Shown here piece after piece: positions 7,387-16,418 of a DNA stretch of 55,634 bases; position 1 is the stretch's first letter; each line of letters begins with the position of its first letter. Position numbers and translations under genes: made by a program. The DNA is from Nitrospinaceae bacterium (lineage in GTDB: Bacteria > Nitrospinota > Nitrospinia > Nitrospinales > Nitrospinaceae), in assembly GCA_029261535.1 (NCBI GenBank), contig JAJDBF010000013.1, forward strand, positions 1 through 55,634, given 5' to 3'. Below the pieces are notes generated by a model that was not told the DNA's origin, ran no database searches, and was given only the letters and a program-made list of their open reading frames with translations.

Positions 7387-10218
7387 ATGAATCGGATAAT
7401 CAGGCTCGCCACTGTTGTGTGTTTTACCTTTAGTTTGCACTCAAGTCTGATATTTGCATCTCAGGTTGATCCAGCCACAAAGCTTCGTTTGGAAAACTCT
7501 TTGGCGAAGCTTCCACTCCGGTTCGAGAAGAACGAAGGCCAGACTTCTGATGCAGTGAAATTTCTTTCACGTGGTAGCGGCTATACCCTCTACTTCACAC
7601 CGACCGAGTCGGTGATGGTGCTGAGCCGGGTGGTCAATGCGCCGCCTCCTGAAAAACAGCTACGCGATCTCATGCAAGCGCAGGAATCCGTTAAGAGAGA
7701 AACCTCCGTTTTGCGTATGCAAGTAGTCGGTGCCAACAAGGACGCCATCATCAAAGGGGAAGACAAGCTCCCCGGCACGAGTAACTACTTTAAAGGTAGC
7801 GACCCAGGCAAGTGGCGGCAGGGTGTTGCCAACTATAAGAAGGTGCATTACGAGGAAGTGTATCCGGGCATTGATCTTGTTTACTACGGCAACCAGAGAA
7901 AACTGGAATATGATTTTGTTGTGAAACCCGGAGCCGATCCGGAAAAGATCCAACTCCATTTCAAGGGCGCGGACACACTTTCCATCGATGACAAAGGCAA
8001 CCTTGTACTGGAAACCAAAACCGGCAACGTTGTGCAACACGCACCGATCGTTTATCAAACCATCGGCGGTGAGAAGCAATCCGTTGAAGGCCGCTACGTC
8101 ATCAAAGATAACCACAGCGTCGCGTTCAAGCTGGTCGCATACAATCCTCGACACAATCTTGTCATCGATCCGGTGCTGGAGTACTCGACCTTTTTAGGCG
8201 GTACCGGTACCGATTCTGGCAACAGCATTGCGGTTGATAGTACCGGCAACACCTATGTCACCGGGAGTACTGGTAGTACAGATTTTCCGGTCACTGCAGG
8301 AACGTTTGACGTGAGCCAAAATGGTGGGACGGACGCGTTTGTAACAAAAATCAATGCCGCTGGCAGTGCTCTGGTGTATTCCACCTATCTGGGCGGGAGT
8401 GATACCGACCTGGGTAATGGCATCGATGTGGACAGTGCGGGCAACGCCTGGGTCACCGGGGACACTCTTAGCACCGATTTCCCGACCACCGCCGGGGCTT
8501 TTGACACTACCCACAATGGAAAACAAGATGTCTTTGTGACTCAACTCAATGACACTGGTAGTGCTCTGGTGTATTCCACTTATCTCGGTGGGAGTGGTGT
8601 CGACCGAAGTAATAGCATCAAGGTCGATAGCACGGGCAACGCCTGGGTCACCGGGCAGAACTTCAGCACCGATTTCCCGACCACTGCTGGAGCTTTTGAC
8701 ACAACCCACAATGGGGCTTTCGATGCGTTTGTGAGCAAATTGAATACCGTGGGAAGCAGTCTGGCTTATTCCACATTTCTGGGAGGAACCTCGAATGACC
8801 AGGCCCGGGATATCGCGGTGGATAACTCGGGCAATGCCTATGTGACCGGAAGCACCCTTAGTAGCAATTTCCCGACCACTGCCGGGACCATCGACACTTC
8901 CTATAATGGGGCCTTCGATGCGTTTGTGAGTAAACTGAATGTTACCGGAAGTAGCCTGACTTATTCCACATTTCTCGGAGGTAGCCTGTCTGATCAGGGT
9001 AATGGCATCACCGTTGACAGTTCGGACAACGCCCTGGTAACTGGAAGCGCGGGTAGTTCCAATTTCCCGACCACCGCCGGGGCTTTTGACACGACCCACA
9101 ATGGGGGCGGTATCGATGCATTTGTGAGCAAACTGAATGTTACCGGAAGTAATCTGGCGTATTCCACTTTTCTGGGTGGCAACGCTGTTGATCAAGCCAA
9201 CGGCATTGCGGTAGACAGCGCAGGCAACGCCTGGGTGACCGGGGAAACCCGTAGCGCGGATTTCCCCATCAGCACCGGGGCGTTTGATTCGACCCACAAT
9301 GGGCTTGGAGATGCGTTTGTAAGTAAACTGGATACCGCTGGTAGCAGTATTGATTACTCGACCTTTTTTGGCGGTAGCCTCTGGGATAAAGGTCAGGATA
9401 TCGCTGTAGACAGTGCTGACAAAACCTATGTGATCGGCAATGCGGGTGATGCCGGTTTTCCAACCACCACCGGAGCTTTTGACACGTCCCACAATGGGAG
9501 TAACGATGCATTTGTCCTCAAGTTGGAGGAGGACCTCGTCCCTCCGGTCATCATTCTGAATGGCATCAACCCGACCCACGCCGAACTCGGTCAGCCTTAT
9601 GTTGATCCCGGGGCAACGGCTATCGATTATGTCGATGGCCCACTCCCGATTTCGACCATCTCGCAAGCTGGCGTGCCCGGTACATTTGAAGTCGTCTACT
9701 CCGCCACCGATAATAGCGGCAACACCACCACAGCCACACGCGTCGTCATTCCGGGAGACACCACACCACCGGTGATCACAATCCTGGGGGATAATCCGTT
9801 CAACTCCGAGATCGGTCTGCCTTTTGTCGATCCCGGGGCAACAGCAATCGATCTGGTGGACGGTCCTCTACCGGTAGCGACAGCCACTCAATTGGGCGCA
9901 ACCCCAGGCACTCTGGAGGTTATTTATTTTGCCACGGATAACAGTGGTAACACGGCGACGGCAACACGCGTCCTTAACCCGGTGGATACCACACCGCCGG
10001 TGATCACAATCCTCGGTGCCAATCCCATCAATGCGCCGACGGGTCAGCCCTACGTTGACCCTTGGGCGACGGCGACCGACCTGGTCGATGGTCCCGTATC
10101 CGTCACAGCAATCACTCAACCGGGAACCGCATCCGGAACTCTGGAAGTTGTTTATTCTGCCACGGACAATAGCGGTAATACGGCGACTGCCACCCGTGTA
10201 GTCAATATCGTACCTTGA
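7387..10218 (+). CDS. Secreted SBBP beta-propeller protein with three DUF5011-like modules
   Basis: 943 residues. A signal peptide (residues 1-25) is followed by a conserved N-terminal domain (about 30-260: RFEKNEGQTSDAVKFLSRG, YPGIDLVYYGNQRKLEYDF, APIVYQ) that usually precedes SBBP repeats. Seven SBBP repeats of about 62 residues follow (about 265-715), each with a [IV]xVDSxGNxxVTG core and a YSTxLGG motif, consistent with a seven-bladed propeller. The C-terminus has three near-identical DUF5011-like Ig modules (about 720-943; PPVIxxxGxNP, YVDPGATAxD, VVYSATDNSGNTATATR). No anchor or sorting signal is seen after the last module. It is probably an extracellular or surface adhesion/structural protein. 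The repeats are also similar at DNA level (period about 186 bases from 8.2 to 9.5 kb). Confidence 0.9.
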   Translation: MNRIIRLATVVCFTFSLHSSLIFASQVDPATKLRLENSLAKLPLRFEKNEGQTSDAVKFLSRGSGYTLYFTPTESVMVLSRVVNAPPPEKQLRDLMQAQESVKRETSVLRMQVVGANKDAIIKGEDKLPGTSNYFKGSDPGKWRQGVANYKKVHYEEVYPGIDLVYYGNQRKLEYDFVVKPGADPEKIQLHFKGADTLSIDDKGNLVLETKTGNVVQHAPIVYQTIGGEKQSVEGRYVIKDNHSVAFKLVAYNPRHNLVIDPVLEYSTFLGGTGTDSGNSIAVDSTGNTYVTGSTGSTDFPVTAGTFDVSQNGGTDAFVTKINAAGSALVYSTYLGGSDTDLGNGIDVDSAGNAWVTGDTLSTDFPTTAGAFDTTHNGKQDVFVTQLNDTGSALVYSTYLGGSGVDRSNSIKVDSTGNAWVTGQNFSTDFPTTAGAFDTTHNGAFDAFVSKLNTVGSSLAYSTFLGGTSNDQARDIAVDNSGNAYVTGSTLSSNFPTTAGTIDTSYNGAFDAFVSKLNVTGSSLTYSTFLGGSLSDQGNGITVDSSDNALVTGSAGSSNFPTTAGAFDTTHNGGGIDAFVSKLNVTGSNLAYSTFLGGNAVDQANGIAVDSAGNAWVTGETRSADFPISTGAFDSTHNGLGDAFVSKLDTAGSSIDYSTFFGGSLWDKGQDIAVDSADKTYVIGNAGDAGFPTTTGAFDTSHNGSNDAFVLKLEEDLVPPVIILNGINPTHAELGQPYVDPGATAIDYVDGPLPISTISQAGVPGTFEVVYSATDNSGNTTTATRVVIPGDTTPPVITILGDNPFNSEIGLPFVDPGATAIDLVDGPLPVATATQLGATPGTLEVIYFATDNSGNTATATRVLNPVDTTPPVITILGANPINAPTGQPYVDPWATATDLVDGPVSVTAITQPGTASGTLEVVYSATDNSGNTATATRVVNIVP

Positions 10219-10248
10219 CTCATTTGCCGGACGAAGAAAGAGCCACAA

Positions 10249-10275
10249 ACTCCCCCCTGCAATGCAGGGGGGAGT
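10249..10275. repeat. Perfect 13-bp palindrome
   Basis: ACTCCCCCCTGCA and its exact reverse complement are separated by one base. It lies 31 bases after the propeller gene. There is no T-run, so it is a strong hairpin but not a standard intrinsic terminator. It resembles the short C-run/G-run dyads in other repeat-filled spacers. Confidence 0.7.
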
Positions 10276-10394
10276 GAACAGCCGGGAAAAACCCTTAGGT
10301 ACGATGTCGTATGTCATGCTAAAAGAAACTTGGCATCTCGAAATTTTTTTCACAGGATACCAAGGTCCATCCTCTATCTTTTCCCGGCTTCCCG

Positions 10395-11762
10395 TCAGCC
10401 CTCACGCAAGTGAGGACTTCCGGAATCCGGCAGTTGGATGTTGAACCAGTCGATATGCCGCGTGACGTACATGATAAATGCCAGGACAATCCACAATCCG
10501 ACAGAGCCCACCACCAACGCGTAATCCACTTGCTTCAGCAGAACGTAGAGAAATCCGTAAAGCACGGACAATTGCAGGAGCACGATAGCCGCTCCTTTTT
10601 TCGCATGAGTCACGCCCAGCACATAGAGAACAATCGTCAGGATGGTCGCCCCGGATGCGCCCGCATAAGCCAGAGCGAATCCTATATGCTCAGAAATTGA
10701 AATCAGCAAAAGATAAAACAGACAAAGTCCGGTGCCGGTGATGGTGTAATGCATGGGATGAAACCTCAGTCCATACAAAATTTCAATGAAGAACATGGTG
10801 GCAAACGTCAGTGCAACAAACAGGAAGGAATATTTCACGGCCCGGGTGTTTAACTGATAGGTCTGTAGAGGCATCAAAAAACGAACACCAAACCTACTTT
10901 TGTTCATTAGGTTCTTCAAGCCCCGCTTGCCGACCCAGCATTTGGGAAGGTTACGATTCAATCCCAGCACCTTCCACTCAGATTGAAATCCGCTTTTGCC
11001 AATGGCCGAAGTGTCTGGCAAAAAGGCACCATCGAAACTCGGGTCGGCCCAGTTTGATGTCATCTTCACTTCTGTTGTGACACCGAACGGTAAAAACTCC
11101 AGCGCCTCACTGCCTCTCATCCAAACAGAAATATGAAACTTTCCACTTTTATCCTTTTTAAAGTCGGAGGTCTCCGGAATTTCGGACTTGATGGCGCTGA
11201 TGGAAACACCCGATGCCATACTGCCGATGGTCCGATCCAGCGTACTGCCATCCCATTGCACCACCACCTCCTTGAGTCCGCGCACCTCGTCAATCCCGAG
11301 ATTCAATTCGGCGTTCTTCCAAATAACCTTTGTGTTTTTAAATTCCCGCACACGCTGGTCCAGATTGGAAAAAGTGCCTTCGAGCACCAACTTTGTTTCA
11401 TAAAGAGGAATAGTATAGAGTCCGCGCTTTTTGACATGGCTCGTTGTATCCGCGCTGATGCTGAGTTGTTCCGGTAAAAAATGGACATGGCTGTGATGAT
11501 CGTAAGAAACGGTTTTACCCTCCTTGTCCACTTTGGTCCGCGTCTGAATAATTGGCACAGACAGGACCACCTTACCGGTGCTCTGTTTGCGCGACCACTT
11601 GTCGGTCACTTCATTTTTGGCCTGATCGCTGAAGCGGTGCCGCTCGCGTATCAGGTCTTCCACCTGCCCCACTGGAATGAGAAGCAGGAGACAAATAAAA
11701 ACGATCAGCCAGATTTTGATCCAGATACTGTTGGTGAAACGTAGTTTTTTCACGTCGTTCAT
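10395..11762 (-). CDS. creD: Inner-membrane protein CreD
   Basis: 455 residues from the ATG at 11760-11762, chosen because AGGAGG stands seven bases before it. It has one N-terminal membrane helix (IWIKIWLIVFICLLLLIPVG), the conserved ERxxRxxxAxxEV-like segment (RERHRFSDQAKNEV), a large periplasmic part with RG-EAL-FLPFGV, and a C-terminal bundle of five or six helices beginning KYSFLFVALTFATMFFIEIL, all typical of CreD. In Enterobacteria and Aeromonas creD is the main target of the CreBC two-component system and affects envelope stress and beta-lactam or colicin tolerance. The neighbouring creC/creB genes and the TTCAC tags upstream fit that circuit. Confidence 0.93.
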   Translation of the reverse strand: MNDVKKLRFTNSIWIKIWLIVFICLLLLIPVGQVEDLIRERHRFSDQAKNEVTDKWSRKQSTGKVVLSVPIIQTRTKVDKEGKTVSYDHHSHVHFLPEQLSISADTTSHVKKRGLYTIPLYETKLVLEGTFSNLDQRVREFKNTKVIWKNAELNLGIDEVRGLKEVVVQWDGSTLDRTIGSMASGVSISAIKSEIPETSDFKKDKSGKFHISVWMRGSEALEFLPFGVTTEVKMTSNWADPSFDGAFLPDTSAIGKSGFQSEWKVLGLNRNLPKCWVGKRGLKNLMNKSRFGVRFLMPLQTYQLNTRAVKYSFLFVALTFATMFFIEILYGLRFHPMHYTITGTGLCLFYLLLISISEHIGFALAYAGASGATILTIVLYVLGVTHAKKGAAIVLLQLSVLYGFLYVLLKQVDYALVVGSVGLWIVLAFIMYVTRHIDWFNIQLPDSGSPHLREG

Positions 11763-11803
11763 GTCATCCTCCTGAATGGTTTTGTCCATTCTGCTGAAGG
11801 ATT

Positions 11804-11830
11804 GTGAACTGACTGTGAACTGACTGTGAA
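11804..11830 (-). promoter_or_regulatory. Triple cre/blr-type tag for CreB upstream of creD
   Basis: On the minus strand three TTCAC half-sites (11830-11826, 11819-11815, 11808-11804) are each separated by exactly six bases (AGTCAG both times), giving an 11-base, one-helical-turn period. TTCAC-N6-TTCAC is the established binding tag of CreB/BlrA response regulators. The array lies between the creC stop and the creD start, 42 bases before the creD ATG, so creD should have its own CreB-controlled promoter here. Confidence 0.85.
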
Positions 11831-11834
11831 ATTA

Positions 11835-13277
11835 TTATGAAATGGGCAGGGTGATGCGGAAATGGGTGCCGGTGCTGGCGGGTATCAGGGTGATGGTTCC
11901 GCCGTGCAGGGACAGGGCTTCCACGACAAAGCTCAGGCCAAGGCCGGAACTTTTTTTTCCGGTACCGGGTCTTTCCAGAGAAAAAAACTTTTCAAATATT
12001 TTGGCTTGCGCAAATTCGGGGATGCCCGGCCCCTGGTCTTTGATCGATACCAGTAGATGGCGATCATCGCTGTCCAGTTCGATATCGATCGCACCCTCCG
12101 CCGGAGAAAAATCAATCGCGTTGATCAAAAGATTGCTCAACGTTTGTTGAATCAGCAGTCTCTCACCCGTAACAAAATGGTTGGAACCTTTGATAGCAAT
12201 ATTCAATTGGATTTTCTTTTTCTCAATCAAAGCTGAAAATGATTTCGCAAGGTGATGCAAAATTTCTGTAACCGAAAACCGTTCGATATTTTTGAGCGCA
12301 CTCCTGCTTTCAAGCTCAGCCACTGCCAGGAGTTCCTCCAGCAGTTTGTGTGCGCGCCCGGTTTCTGCCTGAATATTGGAAAGGAATAGTTTTCTCTTAT
12401 CCCCAGGCATCTCATCCTGCAACAATTCTGCGGCACCCTGAATCGCAGTGAGAGGACTTTTCAGTTCATGCGTGAGATGCTGGACAAAATTTTCAACGGA
12501 TTTTTTACCTTCAAGCGATATCCGCATCTCATCGAAGGCTTGCCCCAGGTTATCGAACTCAGGCGAACTGGTTTTGGGCGGTCTGGCTTTACCGCCGCCG
12601 GTGACCTCTTTTGCATACTGAAGCAATGAACGGATGGGCCTTGTCAACCAGTACGAAAACAGTACCGCCACCAAGGACGCGGTCAGCACCACCAGCAAAC
12701 CTATCGAAAAAAACTTTTCTCTTCCCTGGGAAATAAATTTTTGCAGGCTTTGTTCGGGTTTGATTACCGACACCACACCGATGATTCTCCCCGTGTACAC
12801 AATTGGCGCGGCAATGAAATACACCGAAGACAACGGGTCCTTGGAATCGGTGCGGGTCGACCGCGCTCCATACTTCCCTTTAAGTGTCAGGTAAACATCG
12901 TTCCACTGTGAATAATCCTTGCCGATGTTTTCCGAAGTTCTGGAATCGAAAACCACGATGCCCTTGGCATCGGTGACGTAAGCGTGAATGGGACTGCTGT
13001 CCTTTAACACCCCGTGAATTTTTGCCTTGAATTTCAGCTTCCCAAAATTGCGGAACGCTTCACTGAAGTCTTTAAAATTGAGTCGCCCGTTTTGTGATTG
13101 CGCAGACAGGTACGATGCCAGCACGTTGGAAAAATCGACCAGAGAATCTTCCATGCTCTGCGCATATTGACTGCGAATCTCTTTCATCAGCCAATAACCA
13201 TAACCCCAGAACCCCAGACTGAGTACCAGGATAATGCTGATAAAAATTTTAAGTGAATATCTCAACGAGTGCTCCAA
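11835..13277 (-). CDS. creC: Sensor histidine kinase CreC
   Basis: 480 residues. There is an N-terminal helix (about 9-30), a periplasmic Cache-like sensor region (about 31-188, with VTDAKGIVVFDS and YFIAAPI), a second helix (about 189-211), HAMP (about 212-262), a HisKA domain with HLTHELKSPLTA (phospho-acceptor His270), and a HATPase_c domain with N-box NLLINAIDFSP, G1 DQGPGIP and G2 SGLGLSFV. This is the CreC architecture, and the downstream creD supports the assignment. It lies on the same strand as creB but is separated from it by 386 bases of repeats, so it may be transcribed by read-through or by its own promoter. Confidence 0.92.
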   Translation of the reverse strand: MEHSLRYSLKIFISIILVLSLGFWGYGYWLMKEIRSQYAQSMEDSLVDFSNVLASYLSAQSQNGRLNFKDFSEAFRNFGKLKFKAKIHGVLKDSSPIHAYVTDAKGIVVFDSRTSENIGKDYSQWNDVYLTLKGKYGARSTRTDSKDPLSSVYFIAAPIVYTGRIIGVVSVIKPEQSLQKFISQGREKFFSIGLLVVLTASLVAVLFSYWLTRPIRSLLQYAKEVTGGGKARPPKTSSPEFDNLGQAFDEMRISLEGKKSVENFVQHLTHELKSPLTAIQGAAELLQDEMPGDKRKLFLSNIQAETGRAHKLLEELLAVAELESRSALKNIERFSVTEILHHLAKSFSALIEKKKIQLNIAIKGSNHFVTGERLLIQQTLSNLLINAIDFSPAEGAIDIELDSDDRHLLVSIKDQGPGIPEFAQAKIFEKFFSLERPGTGKKSSGLGLSFVVEALSLHGGTITLIPASTGTHFRITLPIS

Positions 13278-13663
13278 ACCTTGCGGTCAGCTAACGTGGA
13301 AATATTTTGTGATGCACTCCTTGCGGAGGACCAACTGAAAACCTTTTGCGATGCGTTTTGATATTCCCTCTTTTAAAGAGGGAAGCGAAGCAGGGTGATT
13401 TTAAGTTTTGAAATGACTGTAAATCGTTGCCGCCCTTCGACAAGCTCAGGGTGACAACTTAAAAGCTAAAACCTAAACAACAATTTCCAAGGCGAGATTC
13501 TTCTTCGCCTGAAGGCTCATCAGAATGACACAATGGCAACGTTGGTCATTTTGAAAAAATCTTTTGAGCCTATCAAAAAATGTTTCAACGTTCGCCGTGC
13601 GCAAGCACCGCAAATGTTTCTAGTTGCCCGTGCGGCGAGCACCCGCAAGGTCCGGAGCACCCG
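13278..13663. repeat. Dispersed-repeat block splitting creB from creC
   Basis: No gene is seen. Modules in order: CCTTGCGGTCAGC near 13281, TTTTGCGATGCG-TTTGATATTC near 13338-13364 (also at 30318-30340), a CCCTCTTTTAAAGAGGG dyad near 13367-13383, CTTCGACAAGCTCAGGGTGA at 13435-13454, AAGGCGAGATTCTTCTTCGC...CAGAATGACA to 13530, and two GTGCG-AGCACC modules near 13597-13650. In most genomes creB and creC are adjacent or overlapping, so this looks like an insertion of repeats into the operon. Confidence 0.75.
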
Positions 13664-14341
13664 CTAGTGGGTGTCTTTAATAGAATAGCCGACACCACGA
13701 TGGGTGATGAGGATATCGCCGTCCGCTATTTGTTTGAGTTTATTCCGGATAGTTTTGATATGGGTATCGACGGTTCTTTCGAGACTCATGTCGGGAGATG
13801 GCCAAACATGATCCATGATCTGCTGGCGCGAATAGACCTGCCCCGGTCGCTTGAGTAGAAGACTGAGAATGCCGTATTCGTAGCGGCTCAATTCCAATAC
13901 CGAATCGCGATAGCGGATCGTTCTTTTATCCTCTTCCACAATAAAGGCGGAACGGCTGGCAACTTCCGCCGGGTGCAGGCCAGTGCGCCTTAAGATGGCC
14001 TTCACCCGTGCCGAAACTTCGCGCGGACTGAACGGCTTGGTGATGTAATCGTCTGCTCCGATTTCAAGGCCGACAATGCGATCCACCTCATCGCTTCGCG
14101 CCGTTAAGAACAGGACCGGTGTTGAATGGGCTCGTCGTATTTCTTTTAGAAACTCAAAGCCGTTACCATCCGGCAGACCCACATCCAGCACAATTGCCGA
14201 ATAGGATCGAACGGTCAATAACTCACGCGCTTCCAACAACGTTGCCACACGGGTCGGCTCAAACCCTTCTTTCTCGAGGGTGTAGATAAGAGTATCGGCA
14301 ATACTCGGCTCGTCCTCGATCACCAGAATTGTCTGACCCAT
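13664..14341 (-). CDS. creB: OmpR-family response regulator CreB
   Basis: 225 residues: a receiver domain (1-120) with IEDE acidic residues, phospho-acceptor Asp53 in IVLDVGLPDGNG, a conserved T in LFLTARSDE, K in YITKPFSPRE, and a C-terminal winged helix (about 125-223) with SRYEYGILSLLLKRPGQVYSR, VDTHIKTIRNKL and THRGVGYS. It is assigned as CreB rather than a generic OmpR member because creC, creD and TTCAC tags follow on the same strand. Confidence 0.9.
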   Translation of the reverse strand: MGQTILVIEDEPSIADTLIYTLEKEGFEPTRVATLLEARELLTVRSYSAIVLDVGLPDGNGFEFLKEIRRAHSTPVLFLTARSDEVDRIVGLEIGADDYITKPFSPREVSARVKAILRRTGLHPAEVASRSAFIVEEDKRTIRYRDSVLELSRYEYGILSLLLKRPGQVYSRQQIMDHVWPSPDMSLERTVDTHIKTIRNKLKQIADGDILITHRGVGYSIKDTH

Positions 14342-14460
14342 AAATGATTTCCTCTGAAACCCGTCCCGAATCTGTAATCGATCTTAATTTCAGGATGCAA
14401 AACGGCCTGCCCATCGACCATCTGATAGTCGGCAAGTGATCGTTAGGAACATGTGCTCCG

Positions 14461-14703
14461 CTAATATTTTCCTGGCGGACGAAACAGGGGGAGGTCGAGA
14501 ATCCATTCGACATCGAACAATTCCCCGATGGTACCGAGGGTCAGAAGAAAAACATACAACGCCACTGCTGACAAACCGATTTTAGCTTTATGGCGATCCC
14601 AAAAAGACAAGGGCCTGTCGGGCGCGTTTGCTTTTTCGTCGGGCAGTGAATTGCCGGAAATTTCTTCCGGACTGTCATTGGTTTCTGTCATCATTTTTTC
14701 CAA
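14461..14703 (-). CDS. Small single-pass membrane protein
   Basis: 80 residues or slightly fewer, since MEKMMTETN offers three ATG choices. An acidic N-terminus rich in E, D and P is followed by WDRHKAKIGLSAVALYVFLLTLGTIGEL, one transmembrane helix with a positive inner flank, and a short tail ending FRPPGKY. It starts 21 bases after the etfB stop and precedes creB, so it may be part of an etfB-creB transcript. No family recognised. Confidence 0.6.
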   Translation of the reverse strand: MEKMMTETNDSPEEISGNSLPDEKANAPDRPLSFWDRHKAKIGLSAVALYVFLLTLGTIGELFDVEWILDLPLFRPPGKY

Positions 14704-14724
14704 TCAAAAAACATTCATTGGTAT

Positions 14725-15513
14725 TCATATCACTTTAACATCGTCGCGTAGAATTCGGGTCAGCTCGGTGCAGGTTTCCTGTGTTGAGCCTTTAAGGATG
14801 ACCCCTTTTTTGCGATGTGGTGGCGGGGTGAGTTCCACCTGCTCGATGCGGTTGGCGGCCACGCCATACTTTTCCTTGTCAAATCCGATCGCCTCTGCAG
14901 ACCACACGGTGATTTCCTTTTTCTTCGCTTTCATTATGCCTTTTAAAGAAGGCAGACGCGGTTCATTTAATCCTTTCTGGCAGGTGAGCACACAGGGCAG
15001 GGTGATCTGATAAATTTCCGATCCACCTTCCACCTGCCTTGTCACCGTTGCGGATTGATGATCGTCCGCAAAATCCAGGCGAGTGATGACGGTAAGGCAA
15101 GGCACATCGAGCATGACCGCCATCGCCGGGCCAATGTGCGCCATGTCATCATCGACCGCCTGCCGACCACACAGGATCAGGTCGAAGCCTGTCTTCATTG
15201 CCGCCTGCGACAAGGCATGCGCCACGCCGGATGAATCGAGTCCTTCAAAAATGGGATCGAGCAGATGCACCGCCTCATCGGCCCCCATGGCAAGGCCAGT
15301 GCGCAGAGTGTCGCGAAATTTTTCCGGCCCCAGAGTCAGCAGAGTGATGCACGTTTCTGGAAGGGCCTGTTTGATTTTGACCGCTTCCTGAATCGCGAAT
15401 TCATCATAAGGATTGACCACCCGCGGCAGAGCTTCGCCGTCCACCTTTGAATCCTGAATCTTCAAGGTGGCACCCGTATCAATGACCTGTTTGATGCAAA
15501 TGAGAATATTCAT
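14725..15513 (-). CDS. etfB: Electron transfer flavoprotein, beta subunit
   Basis: 262 residues of the FixA/EtfB family. The N-terminus MNILICIKQVIDTG, the VNPYDEFAIQEAVKIK helix, the nucleotide-binding DLILCGRQAVDDDMAHIGP loop, and the signature VEGGSEIYQITLPCVLTCQK followed by GLNEPRLPSLKGIMKAKKKE are all present. It binds AMP/FAD together with EtfA and carries electrons from acyl-CoA-type dehydrogenases to the quinone pool. The usual partner gene is not adjacent: an etfA lies 34 kb away at 49179-50180. The upstream gene is divergent. Confidence 0.95.
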   Translation of the reverse strand: MNILICIKQVIDTGATLKIQDSKVDGEALPRVVNPYDEFAIQEAVKIKQALPETCITLLTLGPEKFRDTLRTGLAMGADEAVHLLDPIFEGLDSSGVAHALSQAAMKTGFDLILCGRQAVDDDMAHIGPAMAVMLDVPCLTVITRLDFADDHQSATVTRQVEGGSEIYQITLPCVLTCQKGLNEPRLPSLKGIMKAKKKEITVWSAEAIGFDKEKYGVAANRIEQVELTPPPHRKKGVILKGSTQETCTELTRILRDDVKVI

Positions 15514-15647
15514 AAATATCTTTGTGTATTATCGCAGAGTCCTGGATAAATAGTAAGCGGACAGCTTCGCCAATTTTAATGCTCCCTTTTCCGAGGCGTC
15601 CGCTACAATATAAAGATACCGTAAAATTTTCCTCCATTAAAAACGCT

Positions 15648-16373
15648 ATGGACACTCTGGTCAAAGTCGGATCCTATACCCAGCCTTATGAAGCGCATAT
15701 CGCGAGGAACCGTCTGCGCGACTCGGGGATACCTGCATTTCTCCGCAACGAGCACACCATTTCCATCGACTGGTTTCTGTCCAACGCGCTGGGCGGTGTG
15801 CTCCTGCTGGTTCCGGCGGACCGGGCCGAGGAGGCACGCGCGATTCTTTCAACCGATCCCGCACCGGAAATGGACCCTGTTCTGGAAGACCCGATTTTCT
15901 GTCCCGCTTGCGGCAGTCCTGATACCGAACCCACGCAAGTCCGAAAATTCAACGCGGCACTTCCCTTCGCCCTCAGCGGCGCCCTGTTTTATTTTTTCGG
16001 ACCGGAATTTATTATTCTGGTCTTTCCTTTATTTTTTGGCGGACCCGGCGTTCAGTGCCATACCTGCGAGGCAAAATCCTATATCGGCAAATGGCCGCTG
16101 GGTCGCGTAGCCAAGGTTATGGGAATCGGCACTGCGGTCTTTATTTGTCTCATGCTGTTGCAAACAGTGTTGATGGCCTGGAACAAGGAATTTGTTTTCG
16201 CGGAACGCGACTGGAATCAGGATGGAGAAACAACACTCGGGGAATATTTAGAAAGCGCGTTTGTGGTCAAGGTGCCAAACCAGCGTAGCGGGTGCTTCGA
16301 TTATTACCAGCGCATCACGGGTGCCAAACTCAAGACCGAGTGCGATTTTGATTCCGGGCTCAGATTCGATTGA
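15648..16373 (+). CDS. DUF2007-domain membrane protein with zinc ribbon and EF-hand loop
   Basis: 241 residues from the ATG at 15648; the upstream 42 in-frame codons look like leader DNA. Domains in order: DUF2007-like (1-70: LVKVGSYTQPYEAHIARNRL, GIPAFLRNE, LLVPADRAEEARAIL), a split zinc ribbon (CPACG near residue 85 and CHTC near 138) with two hydrophobic helices between the pairs (FALSGALFYFFGPEFIILVF), a third helix (ICLMLLQTVLMAW), and a perfect 12-residue EF-hand loop DWNQDGETTLGE near 190. DUF2007 proteins are thought to be PII-like signal sensors; the combination with a Ca-type loop is unusual. Function unknown. Confidence 0.8.
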   Translation: MDTLVKVGSYTQPYEAHIARNRLRDSGIPAFLRNEHTISIDWFLSNALGGVLLLVPADRAEEARAILSTDPAPEMDPVLEDPIFCPACGSPDTEPTQVRKFNAALPFALSGALFYFFGPEFIILVFPLFFGGPGVQCHTCEAKSYIGKWPLGRVAKVMGIGTAVFICLMLLQTVLMAWNKEFVFAERDWNQDGETTLGEYLESAFVVKVPNQRSGCFDYYQRITGAKLKTECDFDSGLRFD

Positions 16374-16418
16374 GAACGGTTTCATCACCCAAAAACCTCA
16401 TACTTTTCCTGCGGCTTG

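Noticed and set aside
8190..9520. CRISPR-like periodicity of about 186 bases
   Set aside because: The period equals the 62-residue SBBP coding repeat; there are no short repeats with unique spacers.
8194..9666. 490-codon open frame on the minus strand opposite the propeller gene
   Set aside because: It arises because the SBBP repeats keep the antisense frame open; it has no start signal and reads as low-complexity repeats.
10249..10275. Intrinsic terminator after the propeller gene
   Set aside because: Perfect hairpin but no T-run follows on either strand; listed as a palindrome instead.
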